Below, in pieces: positions 9,874-20,422 of a stretch of 41,238 nucleotides of DNA (the stretch's first letter is position 1; the number at the start of each line of letters is the position of its first letter). Source of the DNA: an uncultured Halieaceae bacterium (GTDB taxonomy: Bacteria > Pseudomonadota > Gammaproteobacteria > Pseudomonadales > Halieaceae); the NCBI GenBank assembly GCA_913048575.1, contig CAJWWJ010000003.1, positions 1 to 41,238 of the forward strand. The letters run 5' to 3'. The notes beneath the pieces were generated by a model. That model ran no database searches and was not told the origin of the DNA. It was given only the letters and a program-made list of their open reading frames with translations. A program made the translations under genes and the position numbers.

Positions 9874-11124
9874 ATGTTTTTTGAGCGTCACCGGGGTGGT
9901 GAGCGTGCGGTGCTGGTTCAGCTCCAGTTAGAGGGGGCTGAGCGGGACTTAAGCCTCATCGAATTCGAAGAACTGGTGGTGTCTGCTGGTGGAAATCCAG
10001 TGGCCGCTCTGTCGGGTTCGCGTCGTGTGCCGCACGCGAGAACCTTCGTGGGCGAGGGTAAGCTAGAAGAAATTGCCGCCAAGTGCCGTGAGCATGAGGC
10101 AGAGTTGGTGATTTTCAATCACGCATTGAGCCCCAGTCAGGAGCGCAATCTTGAACAAGTCCTCGCGTGCAGAGTGTTAGCCCGCACAGGACTGATTCTC
10201 GATATCTTCGCTCAACGCGCGCGCACCCACGAAGGCAAGTTGCAGGTTGAGCTGGCACAGCTGACGCATATGAGCACCCGCTTAGTGCGAGGTTGGACTC
10301 ACCTCGAGCGGCAAAAGGGGGGTATCGGACTGCGTGGCCCGGGTGAAACCCAGCTGGAAACCGATCGACGTCTCCTACGGGCACGGATTAAGTCTATTCA
10401 GGCACGTTTGCAGCGGGTGCGTAACCAGCGTGAGCAGAGCCGCCGTGCGCGGCGACGCGCAGAGTTGCCTATTCTGTCCTTGGTGGGATACACCAATGCG
10501 GGCAAATCAACCTTGTTTAATCGCGTGACCGCCTCACAGGTTTATGCTGCAGATAAGTTATTTGCCACCCTCGACCCCACGCTGGCGCGAGTGGATATCG
10601 AGCAGTTTGGCCCGGTGCTGTTCGCCGACACGGTAGGGTTTATTTCCGACCTGCCGACGACGCTGGTGGAGGCCTTTAAAGCGACCCTCGAGGAGACGGC
10701 TAACGCCGATTTGTTGCTCCACGTGGTTGACGTTGCAGCCCCTGATCGAGCCGTCTTGATGGAGGATGTTGAGACGGTGCTGGGCGATATTAAGGCCGAT
10801 GGCCTGCCTCAATTGGTGGTGTTCAATAAGCTGGATTTGGTGGAGCAGCCACCTCGGATAGAGCGGAATGAGGCGGGAACGCCCACCGCGGTGTATTGTT
10901 CGGCGGCGACTGGCGAGGGGATGGCGCTGTTACTGGAGGCAATTCGCGAGCGGTTATCGGTGGCGATGTTTGATCAGGAAATTGCGCTAGACCCCAGTCG
11001 GGCACGCCTGAGATCGGCGCTGTATGAACTCGGGGCGGTTTCAAAAGAAGAATGGCAATCAGACGGCAGCAGTACAATGCACGTCCGGCTGCCACTCGCA
11101 GATTGGCACCGACTCAACGTTTGA
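9874..11124 (+). CDS. hflX: Ribosome-associated GTPase HflX
   Basis: GGIGLRGPGETQLETDRR signature; G1 VGYTNAGKSTLFN; ADTVGFISDLP; ATG start at 9874. Confidence 0.96.
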   Translation: MFFERHRGGERAVLVQLQLEGAERDLSLIEFEELVVSAGGNPVAALSGSRRVPHARTFVGEGKLEEIAAKCREHEAELVIFNHALSPSQERNLEQVLACRVLARTGLILDIFAQRARTHEGKLQVELAQLTHMSTRLVRGWTHLERQKGGIGLRGPGETQLETDRRLLRARIKSIQARLQRVRNQREQSRRARRRAELPILSLVGYTNAGKSTLFNRVTASQVYAADKLFATLDPTLARVDIEQFGPVLFADTVGFISDLPTTLVEAFKATLEETANADLLLHVVDVAAPDRAVLMEDVETVLGDIKADGLPQLVVFNKLDLVEQPPRIERNEAGTPTAVYCSAATGEGMALLLEAIRERLSVAMFDQEIALDPSRARLRSALYELGAVSKEEWQSDGSSTMHVRLPLADWHRLNV

Positions 11125-11151
11125 GGCGGTATTACGCTTTTTGGTCAGCAA

Positions 11152-11176
11152 AAGCCCCGATCCACTGCTGGGGTTT
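11152..11176 (+). terminator. Weak hairpin after hflX
   Basis: AAGCCCC / GGGGTTT stem with loop GATCCACTGCT, short T-rich tail; between hflX and hflK. Confidence 0.25.
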
Positions 11177-11211
11177 GTTAGACTAGGGGCTCGTTAAAGA
11201 GGAATCGACTT

Positions 11212-12378
11212 ATGTCATGGAATGAGCCTGGCGGCGGCAATAAAGGCCCTCGCGACCCTTGGGGTGGTGGCAATCAAGGACCACCCGATCTGGATGAAGC
11301 CTTTAAAAAGTTGCAGCAGCAGTTCGCGAGCTTGTTCGGTGGCGGTCGCGGCGGCAGTAACGGCAAGGGACCTGCTAAAGGCGGGTTGTCCGGTGGATTG
11401 ATCAGCGTCGTCTTTGGTGGGGCGTTATTGGTGTGGGGCCTGATGGGTTTTTACCAGCTCGATGAGCAAGAACGTGCTGTCGTACTGCGTTTTGGTGAGT
11501 ACCACGCGACGTTAACGCCGGGTCTACAATGGAACCCGCCACTGATCGATGAGGTCATTACGGTCAATACGACTAAGGTTCGTGCGGCAGGTCTGAGAGA
11601 AGTCATGCTCACGCAGGACGAAAATATCGTCGAAATCAGCATGTCGGTGCAATATGTGATTGCAAACCCGCAGGATTTTGTTTTGCAGGTGCGCGATCCT
11701 GAAGTCTCATTGCAGCATGCGGCTCAAAGTGCTCTGCGCCACGTGGTAGGCGGAACGACCATGGATTTGGCGCTCACAGAGGGTCGTGCTGCGATCGGAC
11801 TGGATGTGCGCGATCGACTGCAGCAATATCTCAACGACTACACAACGGGCATACAAGTGTCGAAGATCAACATTGATGAATCGAAGCCGCCCGCTCAGGT
11901 GCAAGGCGCATTTGACGACGTGATCAAGGCGCGAGAAGACGAAGAGCGCGTTAAGAACGAAGCGCAGTCCTATGCTAATGGCATTGTGCCGGAGGCTCGC
12001 GGTGGCGCTCAGCGTGTGCTGGAAGAATCCAATGCTTACCGTGATCAAGTTATCGCGAGGGCGGATGGTGAAGCGCAGCGTTTCGATCAGTTACTGACGG
12101 AATACCGTAAGGCACCTGATGTGACGCGTGAGCGGCTGTATCTCGATACGATGCAGGAAGTGCTCGCTAACACCAACAAGGTGATGGTGGATGTCGAGGG
12201 GGGTAATAACGTGCTGTACCTCCCGCTAGATAAAATGGTGCCCAACGCGGGTCAATCCCGCAGTGCACTGTCCCGTAATGGGATAAATGAGCGGGATATG
12301 CGCGAGATTTCTGATCAGGTGACTGAGCAATTGCGTCGTGATCTTGATGCTGCGGCAACACGACGAGGAGGGCGTTAA
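11212..12378 (+). CDS. hflK: FtsH modulator HflK (SPFH/band 7 protein)
   Basis: Gly-rich N-terminus MSWNEPGGGNKGPRDPWGGG, TM segment, SPFH domain (ERAVVLRFGEYHATLTPGLQWNPPLID). Confidence 0.96.
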   Translation: MSWNEPGGGNKGPRDPWGGGNQGPPDLDEAFKKLQQQFASLFGGGRGGSNGKGPAKGGLSGGLISVVFGGALLVWGLMGFYQLDEQERAVVLRFGEYHATLTPGLQWNPPLIDEVITVNTTKVRAAGLREVMLTQDENIVEISMSVQYVIANPQDFVLQVRDPEVSLQHAAQSALRHVVGGTTMDLALTEGRAAIGLDVRDRLQQYLNDYTTGIQVSKINIDESKPPAQVQGAFDDVIKAREDEERVKNEAQSYANGIVPEARGGAQRVLEESNAYRDQVIARADGEAQRFDQLLTEYRKAPDVTRERLYLDTMQEVLANTNKVMVDVEGGNNVLYLPLDKMVPNAGQSRSALSRNGINERDMREISDQVTEQLRRDLDAAATRRGGR

Positions 12379-12380
12379 TC

Positions 12381-13253
12381 ATGAGTAAGCAAACTCTTGC
12401 AGGTCTGTTGTTGGCAATTGTGCTGGTCACACTCTCGAACAGTGTCTACGTCATTCGCGAGACTGAGCGTGGCGTATTGCTCAAGTTTGGTGAGGTGGTG
12501 GACCCAAATCTGTTGCCTGGTTTGCACCTGAAGGTGCCGTTTGTAAACAATGTGCGAAAGTTCGATGGCCGCATACTGACTGTGGACAGCAGCCCCGAGC
12601 GATTTTTCACTCAGGAGAAAAAGGCGCTCATTGTCGACTCTTACGCGAAGTTCCGTGTCACGGACACTGCGAAGTACTATACCGCGACGAACGGCGAAGA
12701 AAATCGAGCCGCGGGGCTTTTGGCGCAACGTATCAACGACGGACTTCGTAACCAGGTGGCCGTCCGGACGGTCCAAGAGGTGGTATCTGGCCAACGCGAT
12801 GAACTGATGTTGGCCATTGCCGCGCAGCTCAACGAGGTGGCTAACGAAGAGCTGGGTGTTGAGGTGATCGATGTGCGGGTCAAAAAGATCGATTTGCCCC
12901 CCGATGTGTCGGAGTCGGTTTATCGAAGGATGAACGCAGAGCGCGAAAAGGAAGCGCGCGAGCTGAGATCCGAAGGTAAGGAGCTGGCAGAAGGAATTCG
13001 GGCAGCCGCCGATCGGGAAGTGACCGTGATCGAGGCCAACGCGTTTCGTGATGCGGAGATTATTCGCGGTAACGGTGATGCTGAGGCCACGCGAATTTAT
13101 GCCGATGCCTTCAATCAGGACAAGGAGTTCTACTCATTCGTGCGCAGTCTGCAAGCGTACAGAGAGACCTTCGGCTCTGGCAGTGACGTGATGCTGTTAC
13201 AGCCTGACAGCCAGTTTTTCCAGTACCTCCGCAATCCGCAGGCTGGCGAGTAA
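12381..13253 (+). CDS. hflC: FtsH modulator HflC (SPFH/band 7 protein)
   Basis: VIRETERGVLLKFGEVVDPNLLPGLHLKVPFVNNV; MNAEREKEARELRSEGKELAEGIRAAADREVTVIEANA; adjacent to hflK. Confidence 0.96.
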   Translation: MSKQTLAGLLLAIVLVTLSNSVYVIRETERGVLLKFGEVVDPNLLPGLHLKVPFVNNVRKFDGRILTVDSSPERFFTQEKKALIVDSYAKFRVTDTAKYYTATNGEENRAAGLLAQRINDGLRNQVAVRTVQEVVSGQRDELMLAIAAQLNEVANEELGVEVIDVRVKKIDLPPDVSESVYRRMNAEREKEARELRSEGKELAEGIRAAADREVTVIEANAFRDAEIIRGNGDAEATRIYADAFNQDKEFYSFVRSLQAYRETFGSGSDVMLLQPDSQFFQYLRNPQAGE

Positions 13254-13270
13254 ATAGGGTGTGAATAATG

Positions 13271-13291
13271 GGGGGGTGCGTCGCACCCCCC
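13271..13291 (+). terminator. Perfect GC-rich inverted repeat after hflC
   Basis: GGGGGGTGCG-T-CGCACCCCCC just after the hflC stop; no T-tract follows. Confidence 0.4.
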
Positions 13292-13363
13292 ACTCAGCCG
13301 CATCTCGCTGTGATATCCTTTTCCCGAGTGATATCAACAGAACAGCCCTGACGGAATTCCACA

Positions 13364-15834
<2,471 letters not shown>

Positions 15835-15837
15835 CCC

Positions 15838-16620
15838 GTGTTATTGCTGAGTAACATCGCTACTCTGCTGATTTACCCGCTCTCCCTCACTCTATTATGT
15901 CTCGTTTTGGCCGCATTATTGCGCCGTCGGGGAGGCAACACCCTCGCCAGTTTGCTCACGCTGAGCGCGGTGCTCTGGCTTTACTTCTGCTCAACAGAGT
16001 GGGGTGCGAGTACGCTGATGACGCCGCTTGAGGCGGCATACCCGGCATTTACGGACGAGGAACTGCCGCGGGCCGAAGCGATCGTTGTGCTGGGGGGGGC
16101 GATCAATGGTGAGAGCCGCTTTGGCCGGGACGGCGATTTGAATCATGCCGCAGATCGTCTCTGGCGCGCCGCTACCTTATATCTCGCTGATAAAGCGCCA
16201 CTGTTGGTGCTCTCCGGCGGAACACGGGTAGAGGGAGCGTTACCTGAATCGCATTTGATGGCTGAAAAGCTTGCTGATATTGGACTGTCTCGTGATGCCT
16301 TGGTGCAAGAATCGGAGAGCCGAAACACGCGAGAGAACGGGCAACAAACCTACGCGTTATTGCAGCCGCGCGATATCCAGCACATTTTGTTAGTCACCAG
16401 TGCCAGCCATATGCGTCGTGCATCGGCGGTCTTTGTGGCGCAAGGCTTTGCCGTTACAGCGGTGGCAACCGACCATCAAATGCCACTGCGAGTTGGCCCT
16501 GTCCCGGGTTGGCTACCAACAGTAGAGCGGTTAGGCCGTTCCACCCAGGCGATTCACGAGTGGGTCGGATACTGGGTTTATGATCGCTTGGGGTACTTCG
16601 CAGCGCGAACAGAAGATTGA
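15838..16620 (+). CDS. YdcF/ElyC/SanA-like DUF218 membrane protein
   Basis: Two N-terminal hydrophobic segments, then AEAIVVLGGAINGESRFG...APLLVLSGGTRVEG...ESRNTRENGQQTYALL...HILLVTSASHMRRASAVF. Confidence 0.88.
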   Translation: MLLLSNIATLLIYPLSLTLLCLVLAALLRRRGGNTLASLLTLSAVLWLYFCSTEWGASTLMTPLEAAYPAFTDEELPRAEAIVVLGGAINGESRFGRDGDLNHAADRLWRAATLYLADKAPLLVLSGGTRVEGALPESHLMAEKLADIGLSRDALVQESESRNTRENGQQTYALLQPRDIQHILLVTSASHMRRASAVFVAQGFAVTAVATDHQMPLRVGPVPGWLPTVERLGRSTQAIHEWVGYWVYDRLGYFAARTED

Positions 16621-16631
16621 TCGGCTGTGAG

Positions 16632-17273
16632 CTATAAATACAGCCGTTTTAGATCGCTGTAGTTATGCCCGGTCCAGCGCCGGAATGCTCGGTAAAAACT
16701 ATTCACCTCGGCATACCCCAGCTCCCAAGCAACGCACTTACCGGGAAGCCATCTTTTTTCGAGCTGCAGCGTGCAACGATGCCGACGAATGTGATCGAGA
16801 ATGCTTTGGTAGTGCGTCCCATCGGCACGCAGCCGGCGGCGCAATGTGGTGGGGCTGATATGTAAGGTATCGGCTACCTCCTCAGAGCGTAATCGCAACA
16901 GGTCACCGCTCAGCAATAGATCGATAACGGTTAGGGTGGTTCGCGATAGCTCGTGAGGGGCTTTGTTGGTGATTGCGATGGATAAGGTAACGGGCACGTT
17001 TGGTCTCGGTATGCGCCGCCGTTGCTCGAGGAGTGACAGGGGCCACTCGGCGGGGGCGCGGCTTCCGCGCGGCAGTGAGTGCGGTGCCGCCTGTTGTGGT
17101 GTGTGTTGTGGTGTGTGTTGTGATGCGTGGGCCGCCGGTTGCGTTACGGGGTGCGGTATTTGTTGCACATACAGCGGAAGATCAGTCAGCGGAAGATCAG
17201 TCAGTGGGAGATCAGTGCGGCGAGTGGCGTGCGTATTAGCAGTATTAGTGGCCATATCAACATCCTTGTTCAA
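16632..17273 (-). CDS. AraC-type HTH transcriptional regulator with short, repeat-containing N-terminal region
   Basis: C-terminal two-HTH AraC domain (EEVADTLHISPTTLRRRLRADGTHYQSILDHIRRHRC...VAWELGYAEVNSFYRAFRRWTGHNYSDLKR); N-terminus carries TDLPL x3 and QHTP x2 repeats. Confidence 0.8.
   Translation of the reverse strand: MNKDVDMATNTANTHATRRTDLPLTDLPLTDLPLYVQQIPHPVTQPAAHASQHTPQHTPQQAAPHSLPRGSRAPAEWPLSLLEQRRRIPRPNVPVTLSIAITNKAPHELSRTTLTVIDLLLSGDLLRLRSEEVADTLHISPTTLRRRLRADGTHYQSILDHIRRHRCTLQLEKRWLPGKCVAWELGYAEVNSFYRAFRRWTGHNYSDLKRLYL
17092..17127. repeat. 12-bp tandem repeat, about 3 units (TGTTGTGGTGTG)
   Basis: TGTTGTGGTGTG at 17092-17103 and 17104-17115, diverged TGTTGTGATGCG at 17116-17127; encodes QHTP repeats in the AraC-like protein. 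Confidence 0.85.
17173..17217. repeat. 15-bp tandem repeat, 3 units (AGCGGAAGATCAGTC)
   Basis: Two identical units (17173-17187, 17188-17202) and one diverged unit (17203-17217); encodes TDLPL x3 on the minus strand. Confidence 0.9.
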
Positions 17274-17494
17274 TGAGTGGTCCTCGATGGGATGAGGTCA
17301 GAGTAATCCGTTACCCCAGCTCTTTAGCATATCGAAATTTAGTCTCGTCGCCAGTTTATCGACCGAAAGTGATTGGTTAGCGACTGCGTCGCGGGCGGAA
17401 GCGCCGTTAGTGAACGCGCTGGTTGTCAGTAATCTGTTTGAAAAGACTATTGGATCGGGCTGTTACCGCCTCGCGCCGCTTGTCTCGCTGGCGC

Positions 17495-17998
17495 TTATGA
17501 CCAGTGGGGTGGTTCGCACCAGGCACGGGGTTGACTGGTTTTCGGGCAATACAGAGGGTGCTTGGGCATGCCGCTGGCCGTGATGCCCAAACAGTGCGGG
17601 TTTTCAACCCACACTAACGCGCGGTTGGCGCGATCGAGCAGGTGACCCCCATTACCCCATGCGGCAATCACCAGTGCCGACTCCCGCGAAGCACGGCGCA
17701 GCCACTCATTTGCGCGCGGGCCTTGTGGGTCGGCAGATAAGCGTAACGCGCGAGGGTCCGTCGATCGCAATGCAAACAAATTGACCAGCAAGAGGGAGCC
17801 ATAACCCCATTGGTCGGCAAAATTAATACAGCGTCGCAAGGTGGGATCATTAGTGCGGGCGTCGGCGGTGGAGGGATTGAGCCCGATAAACGTGCACTGC
17901 GGTAGGTCGCTGTTCCAGCGACGTCTTAGCCAATAGCGATAACGTCCGCAGCGAGAAAAGCCGGCGCGACCGCGAACCGCCAAACCGGACACTGTCAC
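17495..17998 (-). CDS. DUF1643 domain-containing protein
   Basis: RRWNSDLPQCTFIGLNPSTADARTNDPTLRRCINFADQWGYGSLLLVNLFALRSTDPRAL...AWGNGG, characteristic DUF1643 pattern. Confidence 0.88.
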   Translation of the reverse strand: MTVSGLAVRGRAGFSRCGRYRYWLRRRWNSDLPQCTFIGLNPSTADARTNDPTLRRCINFADQWGYGSLLLVNLFALRSTDPRALRLSADPQGPRANEWLRRASRESALVIAAWGNGGHLLDRANRALVWVENPHCLGITASGMPKHPLYCPKTSQPRAWCEPPHWS

Positions 17999-18315
17999 CG
18001 TGATGGGCGCTCTGGTTCAACAGTGGCAGCGAGTGGCGTTGCCGTTGTGTTGTTGCGCAGTCCCTGAGGCATATCAAGCGACCATTGCGTCCATCATTAT
18101 TGCGTTGCGGAGACGCTATCACAGTTGTGGGTCATCGAGCACGACGTTGCGCTTGGGCACAGCGCGCACTGAACGGTAGTGGCGCGCTGATTGAAAACAT
18201 TGACCACGACAGCTAATGACCCCAACTTTACTTGTATGATGGTCTCAGAAGCTGCTTGCCCACGGATCGCTAGCGTGCAAAAGCAGACACCATATTGATG
18301 ACTCAGGAGGGCGCT

Positions 18316-19179
18316 ATGATTTTATTGACCGGGGCAACAGGCCGAGTTGGCAAAGCCGCAGCGACTGAGTTACTGAGTAAAGGCGTGCCGTTTAGGGCCT
18401 TTGTGCGTGACGCCGATAAGTTCGAGCATGCGGGCGACGGTGTCGAGGTAGCGGTGGGCGATTTCACCGATCTGGATTCAGTGGCGCGTGCTCTGCAGGG
18501 TGTCACCCGAGCGCTCATCGTGATGGGGAATCATCCCGAGCAGGCCGAGCTAGAACAAGGTTTTGCCACCGTGGCTGCTGAGGCGGGTGTGGCGCACTTG
18601 GTCAAAGTTTCGTCGATGGAGGCGGCTCCTGACGCCACCGCGGCATTACCCAAAAATCATTTTGAGACTGAACAAACCATTGCAGAGTTGGATCTGGACT
18701 GGACCTTTTTGCGTCCCAATTACTATATGCAGAATATGCTGATGTATGCCGCGTCTGTCAGTCGAGCAAGCTCCTTCGCGCTCCCTCTGGGGCGCGCTAA
18801 CACTGCGATGATTGATGCTCGCGATGTTGGACGGGTCGCGGCGCTCGTATTGTCCGAAGGGGGTCATGAGCAGCAAATCTATCGTCTCACCGGTCCTGAG
18901 CTGTTGAACTTTCACGATGTGGCCGAACAAATGAGTACGGTCTTGCAACGGAGTATTGAATACATTGAGCAGACGCCAGACGCGTTTCGCGAGGTCCTTG
19001 GACAGTTTATTCAATCACCGTGGCAACTGGATGCAGTGTGCGAATTATTTGGTGAGATCGCGGCGGGGTCTCTCGACGAGCAAACCACTGCGGTGGCGGA
19101 CTTGCTCGACACCCCACCCACGCCCTTTGCTGCGTTTGTTGCAGAGTTTGCTGGCGCATTTTCAGCACCTGCCCCGTAG
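18316..19179 (+). CDS. NmrA-like / atypical SDR NAD(P)-binding protein
   Basis: ILLTGATGRVGKAAATELLSKG (GxxGxxG Rossmann), FRAFVRDADK, VAVGDFTDLDSVARALQGV; AGGAGG RBS just before ATG 18316. Confidence 0.88.
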   Translation: MILLTGATGRVGKAAATELLSKGVPFRAFVRDADKFEHAGDGVEVAVGDFTDLDSVARALQGVTRALIVMGNHPEQAELEQGFATVAAEAGVAHLVKVSSMEAAPDATAALPKNHFETEQTIAELDLDWTFLRPNYYMQNMLMYAASVSRASSFALPLGRANTAMIDARDVGRVAALVLSEGGHEQQIYRLTGPELLNFHDVAEQMSTVLQRSIEYIEQTPDAFREVLGQFIQSPWQLDAVCELFGEIAAGSLDEQTTAVADLLDTPPTPFAAFVAEFAGAFSAPAP

Positions 19180-19333
19180 CGCCTTAGGAGCCAGTGTCTG
19201 AGACGTCTGCCTGCGGGCGACCCGGTTGTGGATTGAATGGATCCGCCGTGAGCCTGCGGCCTTCAAGTGGGCTTTTTTCAGCAGTGTGGTGCTACAGTGG
19301 AGTTGGGCAGCTCGATTACGAACCAGAGGGTAG

Positions 19334-19507
19334 ATGGGTATGTTTTTCATTTTGTTTACGCTCGGTTTTGTCGCAGTGGTGATGACCTGCATGATCATGA
19401 TCAATCGGTGGATGGTGTCCAAGCGGCCCAAAGAGCCCGGCGTGAGCGATCGGGATCAAGTTCCGACCCAAGCTAAAGACACGACCGCAGAGGTTAAAGA
19501 CAGCTGA
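19334..19507 (+). CDS. Small single-pass membrane protein (57 aa)
   Basis: MGMFFILFTLGFVAVVMTCMIMINRWMVSKRPKEPGVSDRDQVPTQAKDTTAEVKDS*; N-terminal TM helix, positive-inside flank, charged tail, purine-rich AGAGGG upstream. Too short for the ORF track. Confidence 0.55.
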   Translation: MGMFFILFTLGFVAVVMTCMIMINRWMVSKRPKEPGVSDRDQVPTQAKDTTAEVKDS

Positions 19508-19533
19508 TGTGACTGCCTTTTTGAGATTTAAAA

Positions 19534-19926
19534 ATGAGCGGATTATTTAGCGCCGCAATGCCAATACCCAGCCACACTGGGTTGGCACTCCTTGCGGTGC
19601 TCATTGGGGGCGCCCAGCTAGTCCTAGCCAAAGGCACGTCCGCGCATCGGCTACTGGGATGGCTCTGGGTAACATTGATGATCTACGTGGCCGTCTCTTC
19701 TTTTTTTATCAGTGCGATTCAAACGTGGCGCGGGTTTAGCCCGATTCATCTGCTGAGTGTGTGGACGCTGCTTGCGCTAGCCATTGCGGTGTATCACGCG
19801 CGCGTGGGGAATATCCGTCAACATCAGAGGTGGATGGTGCAGCTCTATGTGCTCGCCCTCCTCGTGACGGGTCTTTTCACGTTGTGGCCGGGGCGCTTGA
19901 TGCACGAAGTCATCTTTGGGGGATGA
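19534..19926 (+). CDS. DUF2306-like membrane protein
   Basis: Four hydrophobic helices; GGAQLVLAKGTSAHRLLGWLWVTLMIYVAVSSFFI...HARVGNIRQHQRWM pattern of DUF2306. Confidence 0.8.
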   Translation: MSGLFSAAMPIPSHTGLALLAVLIGGAQLVLAKGTSAHRLLGWLWVTLMIYVAVSSFFISAIQTWRGFSPIHLLSVWTLLALAIAVYHARVGNIRQHQRWMVQLYVLALLVTGLFTLWPGRLMHEVIFGG

Positions 19927-20044
19927 GCTATTCGCGGAGGGCGCGCTCGATGCGCTTGCCCTATGGCCCCATTACGAATTGTGGTGTGGCAGCGCCTGCG
20001 ACGTCCGTGGCGTTACAGTGCCAGTGGGAATGCGGGATCAGAAA

Positions 20045-20131
20045 TGGTGCCCAGGAGAGGACTTGAACCTCCACGCCCTTGCGAGCACTAGCACCTGAAG
20101 CTAGCGTGTCTACCAATTTCACCACCTGGGC
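20045..20131 (-). tRNA. tRNA-Leu (anticodon CAG)
   Basis: Reverse complement GCCCAGGTGGTGAAATTGGTAGACACGCTAGCTTCAGGTGCTAGTGCTCGCAAGGGCGTGGAGGTTCAAGTCCTCTCCTGGGCACCA: 7-bp acceptor stem, loop TTCAGGT, long variable arm, GGTTCAAGTCC T-arm, encoded CCA. Confidence 0.97.
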
Positions 20132-20163
20132 AGTGGGAAACTCTGTTGAGTCAGAGGGCGCGG

Positions 20164-20192
20164 AGCGTACTGCGTCCCCCCACGACTGTCAA
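20164..20192 (-). promoter_or_regulatory. Sigma70-type promoter of the tRNA-Leu gene
   Basis: Minus strand TTGACA-N17-TACGCT followed by a GC-rich discriminator (CCGCGCC), upstream of the tRNA. Confidence 0.65.
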
Positions 20193-20422
20193 TTTTGCGG
20201 TCAGGGCGGCATTGGACTCGCAGGCGACTACTCCGGCCAGTCCCCCGCCATGCGGTGCTTTCAAGGGTATCTGTTTCCCATGCGAACGACCTTAGGGGCC
20301 CTTGCTGAGCGCACTGAGATCCTCGCACTAAAAGATCGGTTTTTGGCAGATTAGCGCCTTCGAGAGGCGTACAATTAGGGCTCACGCATCAGGAGCTCTG
20401 ATAAGGGCCTTCCGGAAATCCT

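Noticed and set aside
17089-17217. Possible CRISPR-like repeat array
   Set aside because: Units are 12 and 15 bp, directly adjacent with no spacers, and in frame within a coding sequence.
16963-17295. Plus-strand 110-aa ORF with Cys-rich repeats (CCGVCCGVCC, GRSVSGRSVSGRSV)
   Set aside because: Antisense shadow of the AraC-like gene; its repeats are just the other-strand reading of the 12- and 15-bp tandem repeats.
20079-20354. Plus-strand ORF 20079..20354 and minus ORF 20119..20385
   Set aside because: They overlap the tRNA-Leu gene and/or its promoter and show no recognisable domain.
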